Made by a program: the position numbers and the translations under genes | In this document: piece after piece, positions 53,390 to 64,000 of the stretch | Position numbering within the stretch: position 1 is the stretch's first letter | Layout: each line of letters starts with the position of its first letter | Notes under the pieces: generated by a model | What the model was told of the DNA's origin: nothing | Seen by the model: only the letters and a program-made list of their open reading frames with translations | Database searches by the model: none | Assembly (NCBI GenBank): GCA_902728285.1 | Contig: CACVBU010001151.1 | Location: 404,923-468,922 of the forward strand | Source of the DNA: Clytia hemisphaerica | Taxonomy: Eukaryota > Cnidaria > Hydrozoa > Leptothecata > Clytiidae | Length of the DNA: 64,000 bases | Reading direction: 5' to 3'

Positions 53390-53635
53390 GGGCTCTTCCA
53401 GAAAAATATTGATTATGGGGGTGGAGGATATAACATTTTTTGGAAATTTACCCCCGGGACATTGATGCGAATTTTGACAACGGATCTCACCCCCCGACAA
53501 GCATCAGATCAAAATCACCCCAAATCAGAGCAAGTTTGCCCTAAAACATGGCAAATTTTGCAGATTTTTCACTACACCCCCGAACAAAATATCCCATTTT
53601 TCCTCCACCCCCATGTCCAGAAAATTTTTGTAAGA
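53390..53635. mobile_element. ~245 bp MITE with GGGGGTGGAGGA subterminal inverted blocks
   Basis: GGGCTCTTCCAGAAAAATAT ... TATGGGGGTGGAGGA at the left is opposed by TCCTCCACCCCCATGTCCAG plus AAAATTTTTG at the right. The interior is C-rich on the plus strand (CACCCCAAATC, CACCCCCCGACAAG). The overlapping plus-strand ORF is not considered real. Confidence 0.65.
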
Positions 53636-54583
53636 TCCAAATGTAAGGCTGCTGGCATCCACTAACGTAACTCACTTCACTAATCTGCTAACGTAACAGA
53701 TTCCTACCCCTTTTTTAACCCCTTATTAATGTACATAGTTCAAAGCAAAGTCAATTAATGATAAGAAAATCATTATTTTCATAAATGCTTCAATAATTCT
53801 ATCCCTACATACAGTTGAAATTCAATCAAAATCTAGTTTCAATTAAGAAAATACTACAATAAAATTTTCCCCGTACAAATAAATATTAGTCTACCCCATT
53901 AGTTAAGTTGATGCATAATACTACCTCCAAGATAAGTCCTTACAATGCTAAATTGATCAAAGCTTGTCATTTTTAATATTTTTTTTCCTTTTACCCATTA
54001 TTGAAAAAATAACAGACTACGAGACATAAAAATTCGTTTACGTGCAAATAATGTAAACTGCCATCTATAAGGTACTACTATAATATGCTTGTACGTCTTT
54101 TAAGGGACGTTTCTCAATCGAGGGACGTTTAAACCAAAATTTTTGAATTCAATTTTGGGCACTAACCAACACGATAGGGATCTCTTAATCCGTTTGCATC
54201 GAAAACAAGAATGAATTCTATAATATCGATTTACTGAAGCATTTTTAACTTTGATGGCGAAATATTTTTCACGAAGCTCTAATGATTGCTCGCAGCTTAT
54301 TGGCAAGCTTGATCACCACGAAAAGTAAAAAAAACTCGCACCTGTGACAAGCCAATGTATTGGAAACAACGTCCTTAATTGAAACAACGTCCTTATTCAG
54401 TCGTGGTACACGCGTATTGGAGTGCCCTACCCGTCATTTACGTATTAATCCTAAATTCTTCCATATAATCTACCCCAAAATACAAAAATAATGTTAATTT
54501 GTTACTATATATCTATTCAAGATGAAAAAAGTTTTTTTCCTTTTAGTGGCTATTGAACAAAACCAACCGTTTAGAAGGCGAGT

Positions 54584-55036
54584 TTATTTGAGTTCACCAG
54601 ATTTTGTTACCATGTAAATATAAGCGCATGCTTTTTTATTTTTATCTTTCTTAACGGTAGTAGCATCCCAGCTTTTCTTCAAATCCAATTTAGTTGGATA
54701 TTTTGTGGATAACTGCAAAACACCACAGACGTTTTGAAGATAGCTTGGTGGTTCCCCATTTGATGTATTTTGTGTATGACTTTTTGGAACTTTCTGTTGT
54801 TTGTTTGCTGCAACTTGGAGATTGTAGACGCACAAGTTGTGTTCTTCTTTTTCACCTACGGTTCCGAGATCGAAATGAAGACTTGATGCGGACGCGCGGC
54901 CAGGAATGAATTCATCATTTTGCTCATAAATGTTAAACATTTCTTCACCCGTACTTGCATTCCCGATAACTTTGTGCATGTTCCAAATGGTGTTTGTCAA
55001 TTCTGAACTAAAATCTGAAATGAAATACGCCTTCAT
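54584..55036 (-). CDS. Unrecognised ORF of 150 codons, intronless
   Basis: The minus-strand frame starts MKAYFISDFSSELTNTIWNM and ends TKSGELK. The composition is protein-like (balanced, with LHFDLGTVGEKEEHNLCVYN and LKKSWDATTVKKDKNKKACA). No signal peptide, membrane segment or known domain is recognised. A TATA-like AGATATAAAATAAT lies about 40-50 bp upstream of the ATG, and AATAAA overlaps the stop codon (54583-54588). It lies only about 400 bp below the stop of the large gene on the same strand and beyond that gene's likely poly-A signal. A sequence resembling an acceptor (CTCTTCCAG|T) directly precedes the ATG, so it could instead be a 3' exon. Confidence 0.5.
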   Translation of the reverse strand: MKAYFISDFSSELTNTIWNMHKVIGNASTGEEMFNIYEQNDEFIPGRASASSLHFDLGTVGEKEEHNLCVYNLQVAANKQQKVPKSHTQNTSNGEPPSYLQNVCGVLQLSTKYPTKLDLKKSWDATTVKKDKNKKACAYIYMVTKSGELK

Positions 55037-55189
55037 ACTGGAAGAGTTTTTTATGATTTTTCTTTAAGAACTTAAAATATTATTTTATATCTTAAAAGCT
55101 TCATTCAAGCCTAGCTGACCTGAACCTCTTTTGAAAGTTGGGGGAAGAGCTTATAATTTTAACAAAGTGGCGTCCTGCAGTACAAAAAC

Positions 55190-55195
55190 TTTATT
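55190..55195 (-). terminator. Candidate poly-A signal of the large gene
   Basis: AATAAA on the minus strand, 235 nt after the stop codon at 55430-55432, a normal distance for a 3' untranslated region. Confidence 0.5.
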
Positions 55196-55429
55196 AATAA
55201 AAATAGATACCGCTCTCAAAATATTCCAGTTTAAAAAAACCCTAAGGGGCTAGATCATAATGTTGCGCATTCTCAATTCAAAACATGTGACTTTCTCGAT
55301 TTTTACAAAATACGGCGCTTTATGTTAAGGCTTTACTTTTTCTTGTTCGGGAAAAGTCGAACAGTCCCATTTAACCCTTCAGGCTTCAAACTTTATGATT
55401 TGGAGTTACTTTTCTATCAAATAAGACAT

Positions 55430-55863
55430 TTACATACTGCTGAACTTTGGTCCCATTATAGGTTGAAACCAAGCTCTTCGATGTGGATTTCTCACATCAT
55501 AAGCTTGAATACGAATCCAAGTGATATCTCTGGCAGGAATTTTTTTGAGTTGAACCTTTGTTCGGTAGTCTTCGTGAAGTTTGAAATAACCTCGATGGCA
55601 TGTGATGGCTGTTTTTGGTTTGTAACCATCATAAACTTCAACGGTGTACTGCCAAACAATGTGCTCAGAGATCCGCTGTTTTTTAACACCTTTCAATTTT
55701 TGAGCCTTGGGCATTATGAAGGCTAAACGATTTCCGGAAGTTTGTTCTACTTTGAAACTGTCGACTGAACAATCTGGTGTTTGTTCAGCGTCGCCAATCT
55801 GGATGGGGTAATATTGTTGAAAGTTGTCGTCATCATCACGGTAGTTGAAAATATCATAAATAC
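55430..55863 (-). CDS. Large gene, terminal exon
   Basis: Acceptor AATTATCCAG|GTATTT, two bases completing a Gly codon, then 143 codons and TAA. It encodes YRDDDDNFQQYYPIQIGD and the Fn3-like C-terminal region. Confidence 0.85.
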
Positions 55864-58800
55864 CTGGATAATTGAGAAGGACAAGAATTTATTATGCTGA
55901 AAAATATTGTTTGCTTAATAATTTGTCTATGGTGATCTTTTTACCCTGGTTAGACAAAATGTAGGGTATCGGGAATGGTAGTCAGTTCACACATTTCCAA
56001 AGCAATCATCACCACGATGTGTACATAGCAGGTCAGGCGGAACAACAGTATAAGTGGGGAGGCTGAAGGCTCAAAATGAGATGAAATTCGCTAGGAATTG
56101 AAGAAAAAACTGTCATTTGCTCAAAAGTGGGGAGCCTGAAGTCTCCCCAGTCTTCTTGCTTCCGCCGGGCCTGCATAACACATCATAAAATCACATAGAA
56201 TCATCGCATAGAAAGTTATTAGCGAGTTTATGCATTCGAGATAAATCGAGGGGGACTATAAAGCAAAGTTGACATGTCTCCGAAATCGCCGTCCACTTTG
56301 CTCGACGATGTTAAAAATACCATAAAAAATACCGTCGTCTGTTTAGGTGACCAAAGGCGATATAGAGCGCTACATCAACTATCGACTTTGTTTTTTACCA
56401 TTTCACTTACCGTCGCCCTCGATATCTTCCGATACATAAACTCGGTATTGTTCTAAATGGTTGCCCGTTGAAATAAAATATAGCACAAAACGGGCTTTTC
56501 AACTTCAACGAGCTTCATTCTAAAGGCCTTCAATGCAAGAAGTTTAAGGGAAAATAAGTTTATAGCTAAAATCAGGAAACTTCAAATATCTTAACAAAAA
56601 AAAGCACCAAAGGACAATAAGTTCATTTTTTTCGTCTTCACTTTTCATCTTCATTTTCGAAAATTTATTCAAATTTATAAGTTATTTTTCCCAGAAATGA
56701 TACTGCTCTGCATTATATTTGTAAACGGTATATAAATATCAGGGGCTTAAAGTAGTGCACACTTAATGCAAAAGGACGTTGATGACGATGTTTACATACC
56801 TGTGTGTCCAAAGAAACGTCCCTCAATCATGTATTGGATCATTTGAAACTCCCCTTCATCAAGGTTGGCAACTTGTTGAATATAATCATGTGATCCATAA
56901 ACTGTCTTCTTCAATTTCAACTCTGGATCAATCAAGGCACAGTATCTGAAAGATAAAAATTCATATTAACATATACGTTCTAATTCGAACTGAAACATTT
57001 GTTCCTTCAGCTAAAAAGAGTCGTTTAAAATTTTCACTGTAAATCAAACCTTCTTTAATTCGAAGAAAAATTTTAGCTCCATTAAGATCGAATTAGGGAA
57101 GCCTCTTTACCTATAATATCCGTTGTTAAGTTAAGTAAGTGCAGTAAGTTAAGTTAAGACGGCTATTAGTACACCGTTCACTCGAAAACTTTGATTCCTG
57201 ATCTTCATATTTGCTCACCCATTTTTTCGCTCCCGTACTGGTATGCACCACCCCGTTTTTTTCAATAACCCACCCGAATAGAAAACCAAGTCGAGATTGA
57301 CTTATTTTTTCTTAGTTGGTATTTGGTATTTGAAATAAGAAATATGTGAAAATTTGAAATACGGGTTATACAATCGATTTTCTAAAAGTCATTCAAAGGG
57401 TATTGAAGAGGTGCAGGGAAGCTTACCCAAATACGGTTTTCTGTTCGTAAGGCATCGAGCCAAGGAAATGTAAATTATCATTTTTCTGCTTATACTCCAC
57501 AGCTTCTTCTTCGCCACCTTCATAAGAGACGAGATCTTTACGAAGACTTCGAAGCTCAGTCATCTGTCGGTTGTGGTCAGTCTTCAGTTTGCTGGTCAAA
57601 TGCTGACGTGGTTCACTTCTAGTAGATTTTGTAGCAACCGTCCCCGCATCTAAAGAAATAGAAGACCAGAGTCTACTTTTGGCTGAACTTTGCTTTTTGA
57701 TAAAAGAATGAGTCCAGTGAAGTAGACTAGGAGCGTTTGGCAAGGTCGCCATTTTGAGAGAAAATGTTAAAAATCCAACTAACAATAAAAATACTTGGAG
57801 ATAAATAATACATTGCCTCGTACTGTACTGTTTTTACCTTCCAAAAACAACTAAAATCTTAAGCAAAAGCATATTGCCATATATACTACCAGGACACTTA
57901 ATCGCACCAGCCATTCTATCAAAAAGCTTTAACTTAAGTGGACCCCGTGCTAAAGAAATAGAAGAAGCGATGAGCGACTGGTTTAAGCTACAATCTTTAC
58001 GAAACAGAGATTCCTAGTTGGAATTCCTCCTCCTCCTTCGATGCCTGAGCAAGCTGTCCTATGACCTTGCGTAAACATTTCTGAAGCATTCGAGCATCTT
58101 GGAAAAAAAACCTTTCTGATAACATTTGGAATATCTATATTAATTGAAATTTTGCAAGTGTGCACATATCATTGGCGACGTAGTCATTCTTTGAAAATGC
58201 TGAGGAAAAGGACCCCTTTTTTCACTTTATTTGTTTTTCTGCTAAAGTTTTGTGAGGTAACTCCGTGTGACATTTATTTTTGGGACAGCGGATCAATTCT
58301 TTGCAACTTTCTAGTATCGTAGATTTTACAGAACGACCCAAAAGTTGTCTTTTGTCCCTAAATGAGCCCTAAGTTACTGTATTAATGGATCGGAAAATGC
58401 TATTGACATGAACTTTTGATCATCAGTCTTATGTACTGATGAAGCTTGCAGTCAAATTTTCAGCATCATCAGACAAGCGGTTACCTTAAGTGAAGTAATT
58501 TTTTCGCGGTAGACAATTAAAAACGAAGAAATTAATTCTGCGAAAATAAGTTTTGCGAAAATTAGTTCCCTTTAGGTGTGCTAAAATAAAACACTTACTT
58601 CGATCGACAACCACTGTTTCTCGGACATACATAGCATCGTTAGCGGACAGTATTTGCATATAACTTCCATATCTCAAAGAAGTCTCCACAAGGAATTCAC
58701 CGAACTCCAAAGGGTATGTATCAAACCAATGAACATAATTGTTGGGCGTTCCTTCTTTGTCATGTAGGAAGCCGTTACCGCCTTTCCAAGGGTCATCCTT

Positions 58801-61800
58801 ACCTTCATCCAAGGGTGATGCTGAATAATAGTATCTAAGTAAGAGATAATGGGAAATTTAATTCCGCGAGTCAAAAAAAAAGCAAAATTCATTCTTGTTT
58901 TATTTTTCGAATCAAATATATCACGTGGATTTAATTCTTCGAATCAGTCGAAAATCAGTTGAAAAATGGCCCATTCCATTTTATATCTGTACAGGGGGGG
59001 CTAACCTATCCATTTATCTTTTCATTTTTCCAGTAGGTCAAAGGTTATATATTCTAAAATTTGCAGGGGGTTACTAAAGGCTAATTTTTGTTCGTCCACC
59101 GTTACTTTAAGGTATGAAAATAATTTTTCCAAGACTTCTTTTACAAATTTCCAGGGGGTATTATCACTTCTCTAAATTTTTATTTTTTACCTTAAAAAGG
59201 TTCGTCCACCCTCCTGTATGGAATAGTGTGCTGCGCAAAAAAAGTATACTAAAAAAAAAGGAATTCTGTGATAAAATGACTTAACCAATAACTTTAATTT
59301 TTAGTATAGTTGAAAGCATAGCTACTCAGCTCTCTGTGCTTAAAAATTTACTTCAGAAGGTTTTTAGTTCCAGAGATATCAAGTGTTAAGTAAGCTAAGT
59401 ACACAAGGGACATTTTCAACATTGAAAATGAAGTAAGTTATTCCAAAATAAGCTAGCTCGTCATAACTAACGTTAATTTGCTAAAGGTAGAAATGTTCAT
59501 AAAAGTTAATTTCACATGCAGCAGAAAGAAAAATTCTTCTTCTTTCCATTGCCGAAAGAATTAAAATCAACCAGCTGTTCATTAACGAGAAATTTGACTT
59601 GGATGGTGCATACGTTTCACCATTAAAGTTGAAAATTTCATCAAAATGACATAAAAGAGAGCTGTCAATCAAAAGTTAATTAGCTTTTTTGCTTTGAAAA
59701 TTTCTCGACTTTTGTTAATCTCCAATTTGGTGTGCTTGAAGATTCATATTTCTGAAACTAAGACTCCCTTCGCAACGGGAATTACCGTAGAACGCTGAAT
59801 AAGCTAATCCAAAATTTAAGTTGGCTATGCTTAAAGTTTTTTGATAGTTCAATTTTCCTTTTTTAAGTATACTTTTTTGCAGAACCAGGTGGAACACATT
59901 GCACAAGTTTCTTACGTGAAATCATTGTAGACTTCTACGCCATGGCATTTGTCACCCCATCTCGTCAACGGTGTATTGGGATCAAAAGCTCTCACTTTTG
60001 CAAGAGCTTTCCTTTCATGTTCATATAGTGGCCTTTTTGTTTCCGTGATTTCCTCTGGAACCTTGTTTAGATCAGCATTGTTAGCATTTATAATGCACCA
60101 TTGCATAGCATCGACCGAATTGTCCGGTAACGATGACTCTAATCCTCGGTAAGCCAGTGGATGGACAATGTAGTTATAACGTCGTTGAGCGGGAAATTTA
60201 GTGGTTGTTTCCGTCTTCGGATTGACAGATTTCAATCCAATGATATGGAGATATCGTCCCCAAGCCTGATTGTAGAACCAATACCCACCTAACAACAAGA
60301 TAAAGTTGAGAACAACTCAAGAACAGAAGTTTTTTTTTTTGCGTTGTTGGTACGATGCAATATGCTGCCATCCCACCAACCCAAAACGCTTTCTCTTGTC
60401 TCCACCCCAATTTTCTTTTAATAACGTTGGTTCTTCTTTTACTTTTGTCCCAGGGACAAAATCAGCGTGTCTTTTGGGAATTACCTTCACTTTTTGTCCC
60501 ATATAAAACATAAAAAGAAACCATGAGACACGCACTTTTTTTCTTGTGTTGTTGGGATGGAGCATGTTGCATTGCACCAACGCGAAAAAGACTTCTCGTG
60601 TCGCCAAGCCTTAAAACATGATACATTTTTGTTTGAACGATGTTTCACCGTTTACGGCTCTTTTTCAAGTTCTTTTCTAGTAAGAATAAATTCGTTAGAG
60701 TTATTTTGCTGATATTCAAAGAGAGGGAAGTTGTGACAGGGTTAATTAAAAGTAAGAACGCTGAAAAATGATAGTCTTACCCCGATAGGCATCTTCAGGT
60801 TGGATTTGAACATACTTTTTATCCCACTCGATCGAACCATCATCTTCATCGTGGGGGTCATAATCCCACAAGTTGTTTTGAACCTAAGAAGCAGTTCCAA
60901 AAAATGATTTTTTCCCCGTTCTTTACACCTCCGTGTTTTAAATCCAGTTGAAGAAATACCCTACAATTTCACCTTCACCGGGAAAGAGACTTTCATTTCT
61001 TCCCAATATATTTCATCGGGGTTTTTGATTTTTCTAAAAAACGATGCATTGTGGGATTATTTCGGGAGTATTACAATAGAATTCCCTCGAGGAATTCCTA
61101 AGAGATTTCTATTGTAATACTCCCGAAACAATTCCACGATGCATCGCTTTTTTAGAAAAATAAATAAAAACCGATAAGATAGATCTATTTGAAATTCAAA
61201 AATTATTTCGACTGGATCTTTTGAACATGGGAACAATGGAATATTTATCTCCATTTGGAATTGTCCCAATTATTTTCATCACTACTATGAGAAAAGTTCC
61301 ACCGCACGGCGGCGGCAAAAAATGAGTTATTTTCTCCCACTGGCCTCAAATTAGCTTATTAGTGACTGTTAGGTTGTCAAACAAACCTATAGATATTCTT
61401 AAAGGATATGATTTTGCAAAAAAAATTCAAATTTCAAAAAATTCTCAAAATTCGTGCCCAGTCCCTTTTTAGCAGTTTTTCTAAAAAATCTGAATTTAAA
61501 AGTCAGAGTCGAACCTTGAATCTACTTCAGTTACAAAGATTAAAGAACATAAAATTCTGCGTCAGAAAATGGGGTCACTTTTTATTCTAGAATAATCTGG
61601 TCACGAGATATCGTAATTTAAAATTTTTGGAGACTGGGACGAGGTTGCTAAATATAAAACCATAAAGTATTCAGGGGGTAAGGTCGAAAATTGTTCAAAA
61701 TTCGTTTTATTTGCTTAAACAACTCGAACTTATCTATATTTTCAGCCAAACAACTTTTAAAGCCCATTTAAGGTTTATTTCTTTCTGAATACTCAGGTTA

Positions 61801-63909
61801 ATATCGAATTTTACGAGATTTCTACCAGAAATAAAAGTTTAAAAGTCGATTTACTCGAAACTCTAGTTTTTGAAACATGGGACCCTATTTAAACACCCTC
61901 TTAGGGTTGTCGAAAAATCGTCAAATTTGGTAGGTAGGTTCCCTATGATGAAATTCCGATTTTGAATTTTAGAATTTTTGAATTAACGAAAAACCCAAAT
62001 TTTACCCCCGTCTTTTAAAAAAATGTTGCCTAGCAACAAGTAAAATGCCTAAATTGAAAAAGTCTAAAATTCAAATTTTTTATTTTCACTTAGGCTTGCT
62101 TCATGCCAAATTTTCAGGTCAGGTCTCTACGATGTCGGAAACAACCGTATTATAAATACCCCTCCAAGCTTTTTCAAGCAAAATTGCCTGGTCAATCGTT
62201 GATTTTTACCATATATGGGCAAAACGAAAATCTAAATTTTTCGAGTTTCAGAAGGGTCTCGATAACAAGTGACCCCCCCATTTTCGAGCACTACTCATTG
62301 AGAGCTATCGAATGGTCGTACTACCAAAGAGTTAACTGAATTTTCATTTTTTCGTTCTAAATTCGATGACGTCATCAGCTATCACGTGACAATTCTTTTT
62401 TCAAAAATATTTTTTGAAATTTATTTTGGAAATTCATATAAAGGTTGATGGTTGATGAACAAAAAAGTGTATAATAATCAACAAAGTGGTCGAAAATGCC
62501 GCAAGTTGTATTAGGTTGCTGAGCGAGTGGGAGAAAAAGGCCATTTTTTGCCGCCGTGCCGAGGCACTGAGACGAAGGTGCTTTTTCATAGGTGGATTCC
62601 ATATCCACTTAGGTAACTAGCTAAAATCCTGAAATAGGAGGGTTAAATTACCTCATTACCACGCAAATTCATGAAATGACGGTTTTGGAAAAATTTGTCA
62701 TGATAAACCCATCTACTCTGTCGCGGAACAAACCTAAAAGAAATGCGAAGCAGGTAAGGGTCATCATCAAAATCTCCGACATCGTGACGTTTAGTAGTGG
62801 CGTTGTGGTATATCAAAAAAACTCAAAAATCATTTTAGTTTCAGTGGGTATTAAAATGGGGATATACAAGAGGAAAAACCGCGAAATATTTAGAACGCGT
62901 TTGGTGCCAAAGTTAGCGTGTTTTGTCATTTTTGAAATCTTTTTGAAAAAAATAAACGAATTTCCCTTTTTGAAGTGATGCTAATTTCTTCCGTCAGTCA
63001 AATTTCAACAATGTTTACTTTAAAAAATCATTTGATGTTTTACCCAGTCCAATCCCATGGATTGTCAGCATGATGTGTGATATAGAGATGAGAAGCACCA
63101 GCCACAGCTGCTGGAATTGGAAAATCAAATCCTTCTGTTTCAGATCGATTGGCGTGCTTGACTATCTCATCTTCGATTGCACGATACCTGCAAAGTTCAG
63201 GGTTCGAGTTTAATGCTCAAAGGCTTAGAGCTTTGATTTTTCCAAAGACAAGAAAAAGTTAAGGCATAAGAATTTGCATTGTTTTAACACGGAAATCTGG
63301 CGATTGATTATATTTTCATTACAGCATTTGTGTGAAATTTACGCTTTTTTGACTGGGATTCTTCTCTAGGGGGTACCTAGGCAAAAAAGGGTACGGGTAT
63401 GTGCCGCACTTTAAAGGTCCCTTTTTTCGATCACATAATTCAATTCCAGTTCCTTAAGGGTTGTAAAAACAGCTAAGATTCCATATCGTGACTCTCAAAA
63501 GCCTAAATCTCTACAAAATAGTTCCAATAGTAAAAAGAAAATTGAAAAAATAGTCACAAAATTTACAGAAATTCGGGGTTTTTTTCCGTTTAAGTTTCTA
63601 AGGGTCCGGTTTGGTCCCTATAAGGGCCCGACTGCCAAAAGTCAGGTGGCACATACCCGTTATCCCGCAAACCTAATACCTCCCCGGGTCTCTAGCCTAC
63701 GGCTTGAAACTCGTCAGAGGTTGTTGAAAACAAAAACATCACCTTATCCTAGAGTAGAAATTATGATTTCTTGAACAATGACTAGAGTAGCTTAAAAGCA
63801 ATTTACTGTACATACCCCTGAAGCCACGATCGTTCTTTGTTCATAGGGGCGCCATATTTGTCATAATACGCAGCATGCATTTGAACACCGTCCCCTTTTT
63901 GATCATAAC
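55430..63909 (-). CDS. Large unrecognised gene, last nine coding exons
   Basis: Nine exons on the minus strand join in perfect phase through GT-AG introns: 63816-63909, 63044-63187, 62652-62733, 60781-60883, 59916-60288, 58599-58834, 57427-57649, 56800-56945 and 55430-55863 (stop TAA). They give about 611 codons including the stop. The first exon in the window needs one base from an exon beyond 63911, so the N-terminus is missing. The product is soluble-looking, aromatic- and Asp-rich, without a membrane segment. Landmarks include WVYHDKFFQNRHFMNLRGNE, GRYLHIIGLKSVNPKTE, NYVHWFDTYPLEFGEFLVET and EFQMIQYMIEGRFFGHT. The C-terminal ~100 residues (IVWQYTVEVYDGYKPKTAIT ... ITWIRIQAYDVRNPHRRAW) look like a fibronectin-III-like beta sandwich as in C-termini of some phosphoesterase-like proteins, but I do not recognise the family and assign no function. 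Confidence 0.85.
56800..56945 (-). CDS. Large gene, exon 8 of 9 seen
   Basis: Acceptor ATCTTTCAG|ATACTG, donor CACACAG|GTATGT. Forty-eight full codons, starting YCALIDPELKLKKTVYG and ending EGRFFGHT. Confidence 0.85.
57427..57649 (-). CDS. Large gene, exon 7 of 9 seen
   Basis: Acceptor TTTCTTTAG|ATGCGG, donor TATTTGG|GTAAGC. Seventy-three full codons of charged sequence (LTSKLKTDHNRQMTELRSLR), probably helical. The open frame extends upstream of the acceptor to an ATG at 57785, so an alternative start here cannot be excluded. Confidence 0.8.
58599..58834 (-). CDS. Large gene, exon 6 of 9 seen
   Basis: Acceptor TCTTACTTAG|ATACTA, donor CGATCGAA|GTAAGT. Encodes DDPWKGGNGFLHDKEGTPNN and LRYGSYMQILSANDAMYVRE. 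Confidence 0.85.
59916..60288 (-). CDS. Large gene, exon 5 of 9 seen
   Basis: Acceptor TTGTTGTTAG|GTGGGT, donor ATTTCAC|GTAAGA. The longest internal exon (123 full codons): YWFYNQAWGRYLHIIGLKS ... DAMQWCIINANNADLNKVPE ... LTRWGDKCHGVEVYNDF. Confidence 0.88.
60781..60883 (-). CDS. Large gene, exon 4 of 9 seen
   Basis: Acceptor TGCTTCTTAG|GTTCAA (phase 0), donor TATCGGG|GTAAGA. Encodes VQNNLWDYDPHDEDDGSIEW and KKYVQIQPEDAYR. Confidence 0.85.
61014..61175. repeat. Palindromic element in an intron of the large gene
   Basis: TTTTTCTAAAAAACGATGCA and TTTCGGGAGTATTACAATAG in the left arm are complementary to the right arm (CTATTGTAATACTCCCGAAA, TGCATCGCTTTTTTAGAAAA), with CCTCGAGG at the centre. 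It would fold into a hairpin of about 75 bp per arm. Very similar arms suggest recent insertion. Confidence 0.85.
62652..62733 (-). CDS. Large gene, exon 3 of 9 seen
   Basis: Acceptor TTTCTTTTAG|GTTTGT, donor AATGAG|GTAATT. Twenty-seven codons, FVPRQSRWVYHDKFFQNRHF and MNLRGNE. Too short for simple ORF finding but in phase with both neighbours. Confidence 0.8.
63044..63187 (-). CDS. Large gene, exon 2 of 9 seen
   Basis: Acceptor AACTTTGCAG|GTATCG, donor ACTGG|GTAAAA. Encodes YRAIEDEIVKHANRSETEGF, FPIPAAVAGASHLYITHHAD and NPWDWT. Confidence 0.85.
63816..63909 (-). CDS. Large gene, exon 1 of 9 seen (not the true first)
   Basis: Acceptor TTTTTGATAG|GTTATG, donor CTTCAGGG|GTATGT. Encodes YDQKGDGVQMHAAYYDKYGA and PMNKERSWLQ. 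It begins in phase 1, so at least one coding exon lies beyond the window. Confidence 0.8.
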
Positions 63910-64000
63910 CTATCAAAAAGAATAATAATTTTGGGTACAATTCAAAACTTTATATAAAACAAGCTTCAGAAAGAAATCGTGAAAACAGTACTGGCCAGTC

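Noticed and set aside
53288-53665. 125-codon plus-strand ORF
   Set aside because: It overlaps a MITE with inverted ends and follows its C-rich composition.
60306-60607. ORFs on both strands next to exon 5 of the large gene
   Set aside because: They lie in an intron and show no conserved pattern; the exon boundary at 60288 is well supported.

Overview
This window looks like part of an animal nuclear genome: AT-rich, intron-rich and full of transposons. GT-AG introns interrupt clear reading frames, tRNA-like Pol III boxes occur, several non-LTR retrotransposon (LINE) lineages are present in decayed form, and many short terminal-inverted-repeat (TIR) elements sit in and between genes. A dermatopontin-like secreted protein and candidate aerolysin-fold modules fit an invertebrate such as a cnidarian, but the sequence alone does not fix the species. 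There is one assembly gap (N, 46178-46645).

Layout. 1-5.9 kb: no gene; a 100 bp palindrome, a 590 bp TIR element and a 63 bp minisatellite. 5.9-8.9 kb: a decayed LINE on the minus strand. 10.1-21.4 kb: four related coding exons on the minus strand, separated by TE-filled introns. 21.4-22.2 kb: a 37 bp minisatellite. 23-31 kb: LINE fragments, a 180 bp satellite-like array and a nearly complete CR1/L2-like LINE whose ORF1 carries an SGNH esterase domain and whose ORF2 is interrupted by two later insertions. 31-34.6 kb: tRNA-like sequences, TTAGGG-like tracts and a retroelement C-terminal fragment. 35.0-35.4 kb: the first coding exon of a dermatopontin-like secreted protein (minus). 35.6-54 kb: essentially gene-free, mostly short DNA transposons. 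54.6-55.0 kb: a small unrecognised ORF. 55.4-63.9 kb: the last nine coding exons of a large unrecognised gene (minus); its 5' end lies outside the window.

Main discovery. The four exons at 20857-21373, 16748-17395, 14251-14943 and 10103-10512 (minus) look at first like four paralogous genes, but their splice phases fit one gene. Three exon ends are phase 1 and the next three exon starts are phase 1. Each full exon ends with what looks like the outgoing Ser/Thr-rich strands of an aerolysin/ETX-MTX2-type pore-forming domain, and the next exon opens with what looks like the returning strands of that domain. The simplest reading is a single protein with three aerolysin-like domains in series and a hydrophobic C-terminal tail encoded in the last exon. 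I know of no described family with this layout.

Second theme. Transposons here are deeply nested, and pairs of related copies allow their relative order to be read: a TA-flanked element contains two later insertions absent from a sister copy; a LINE ORF is split by an element with an 8 bp target duplication; three long foldback elements share one terminal sequence; and several families insert at TTAA.
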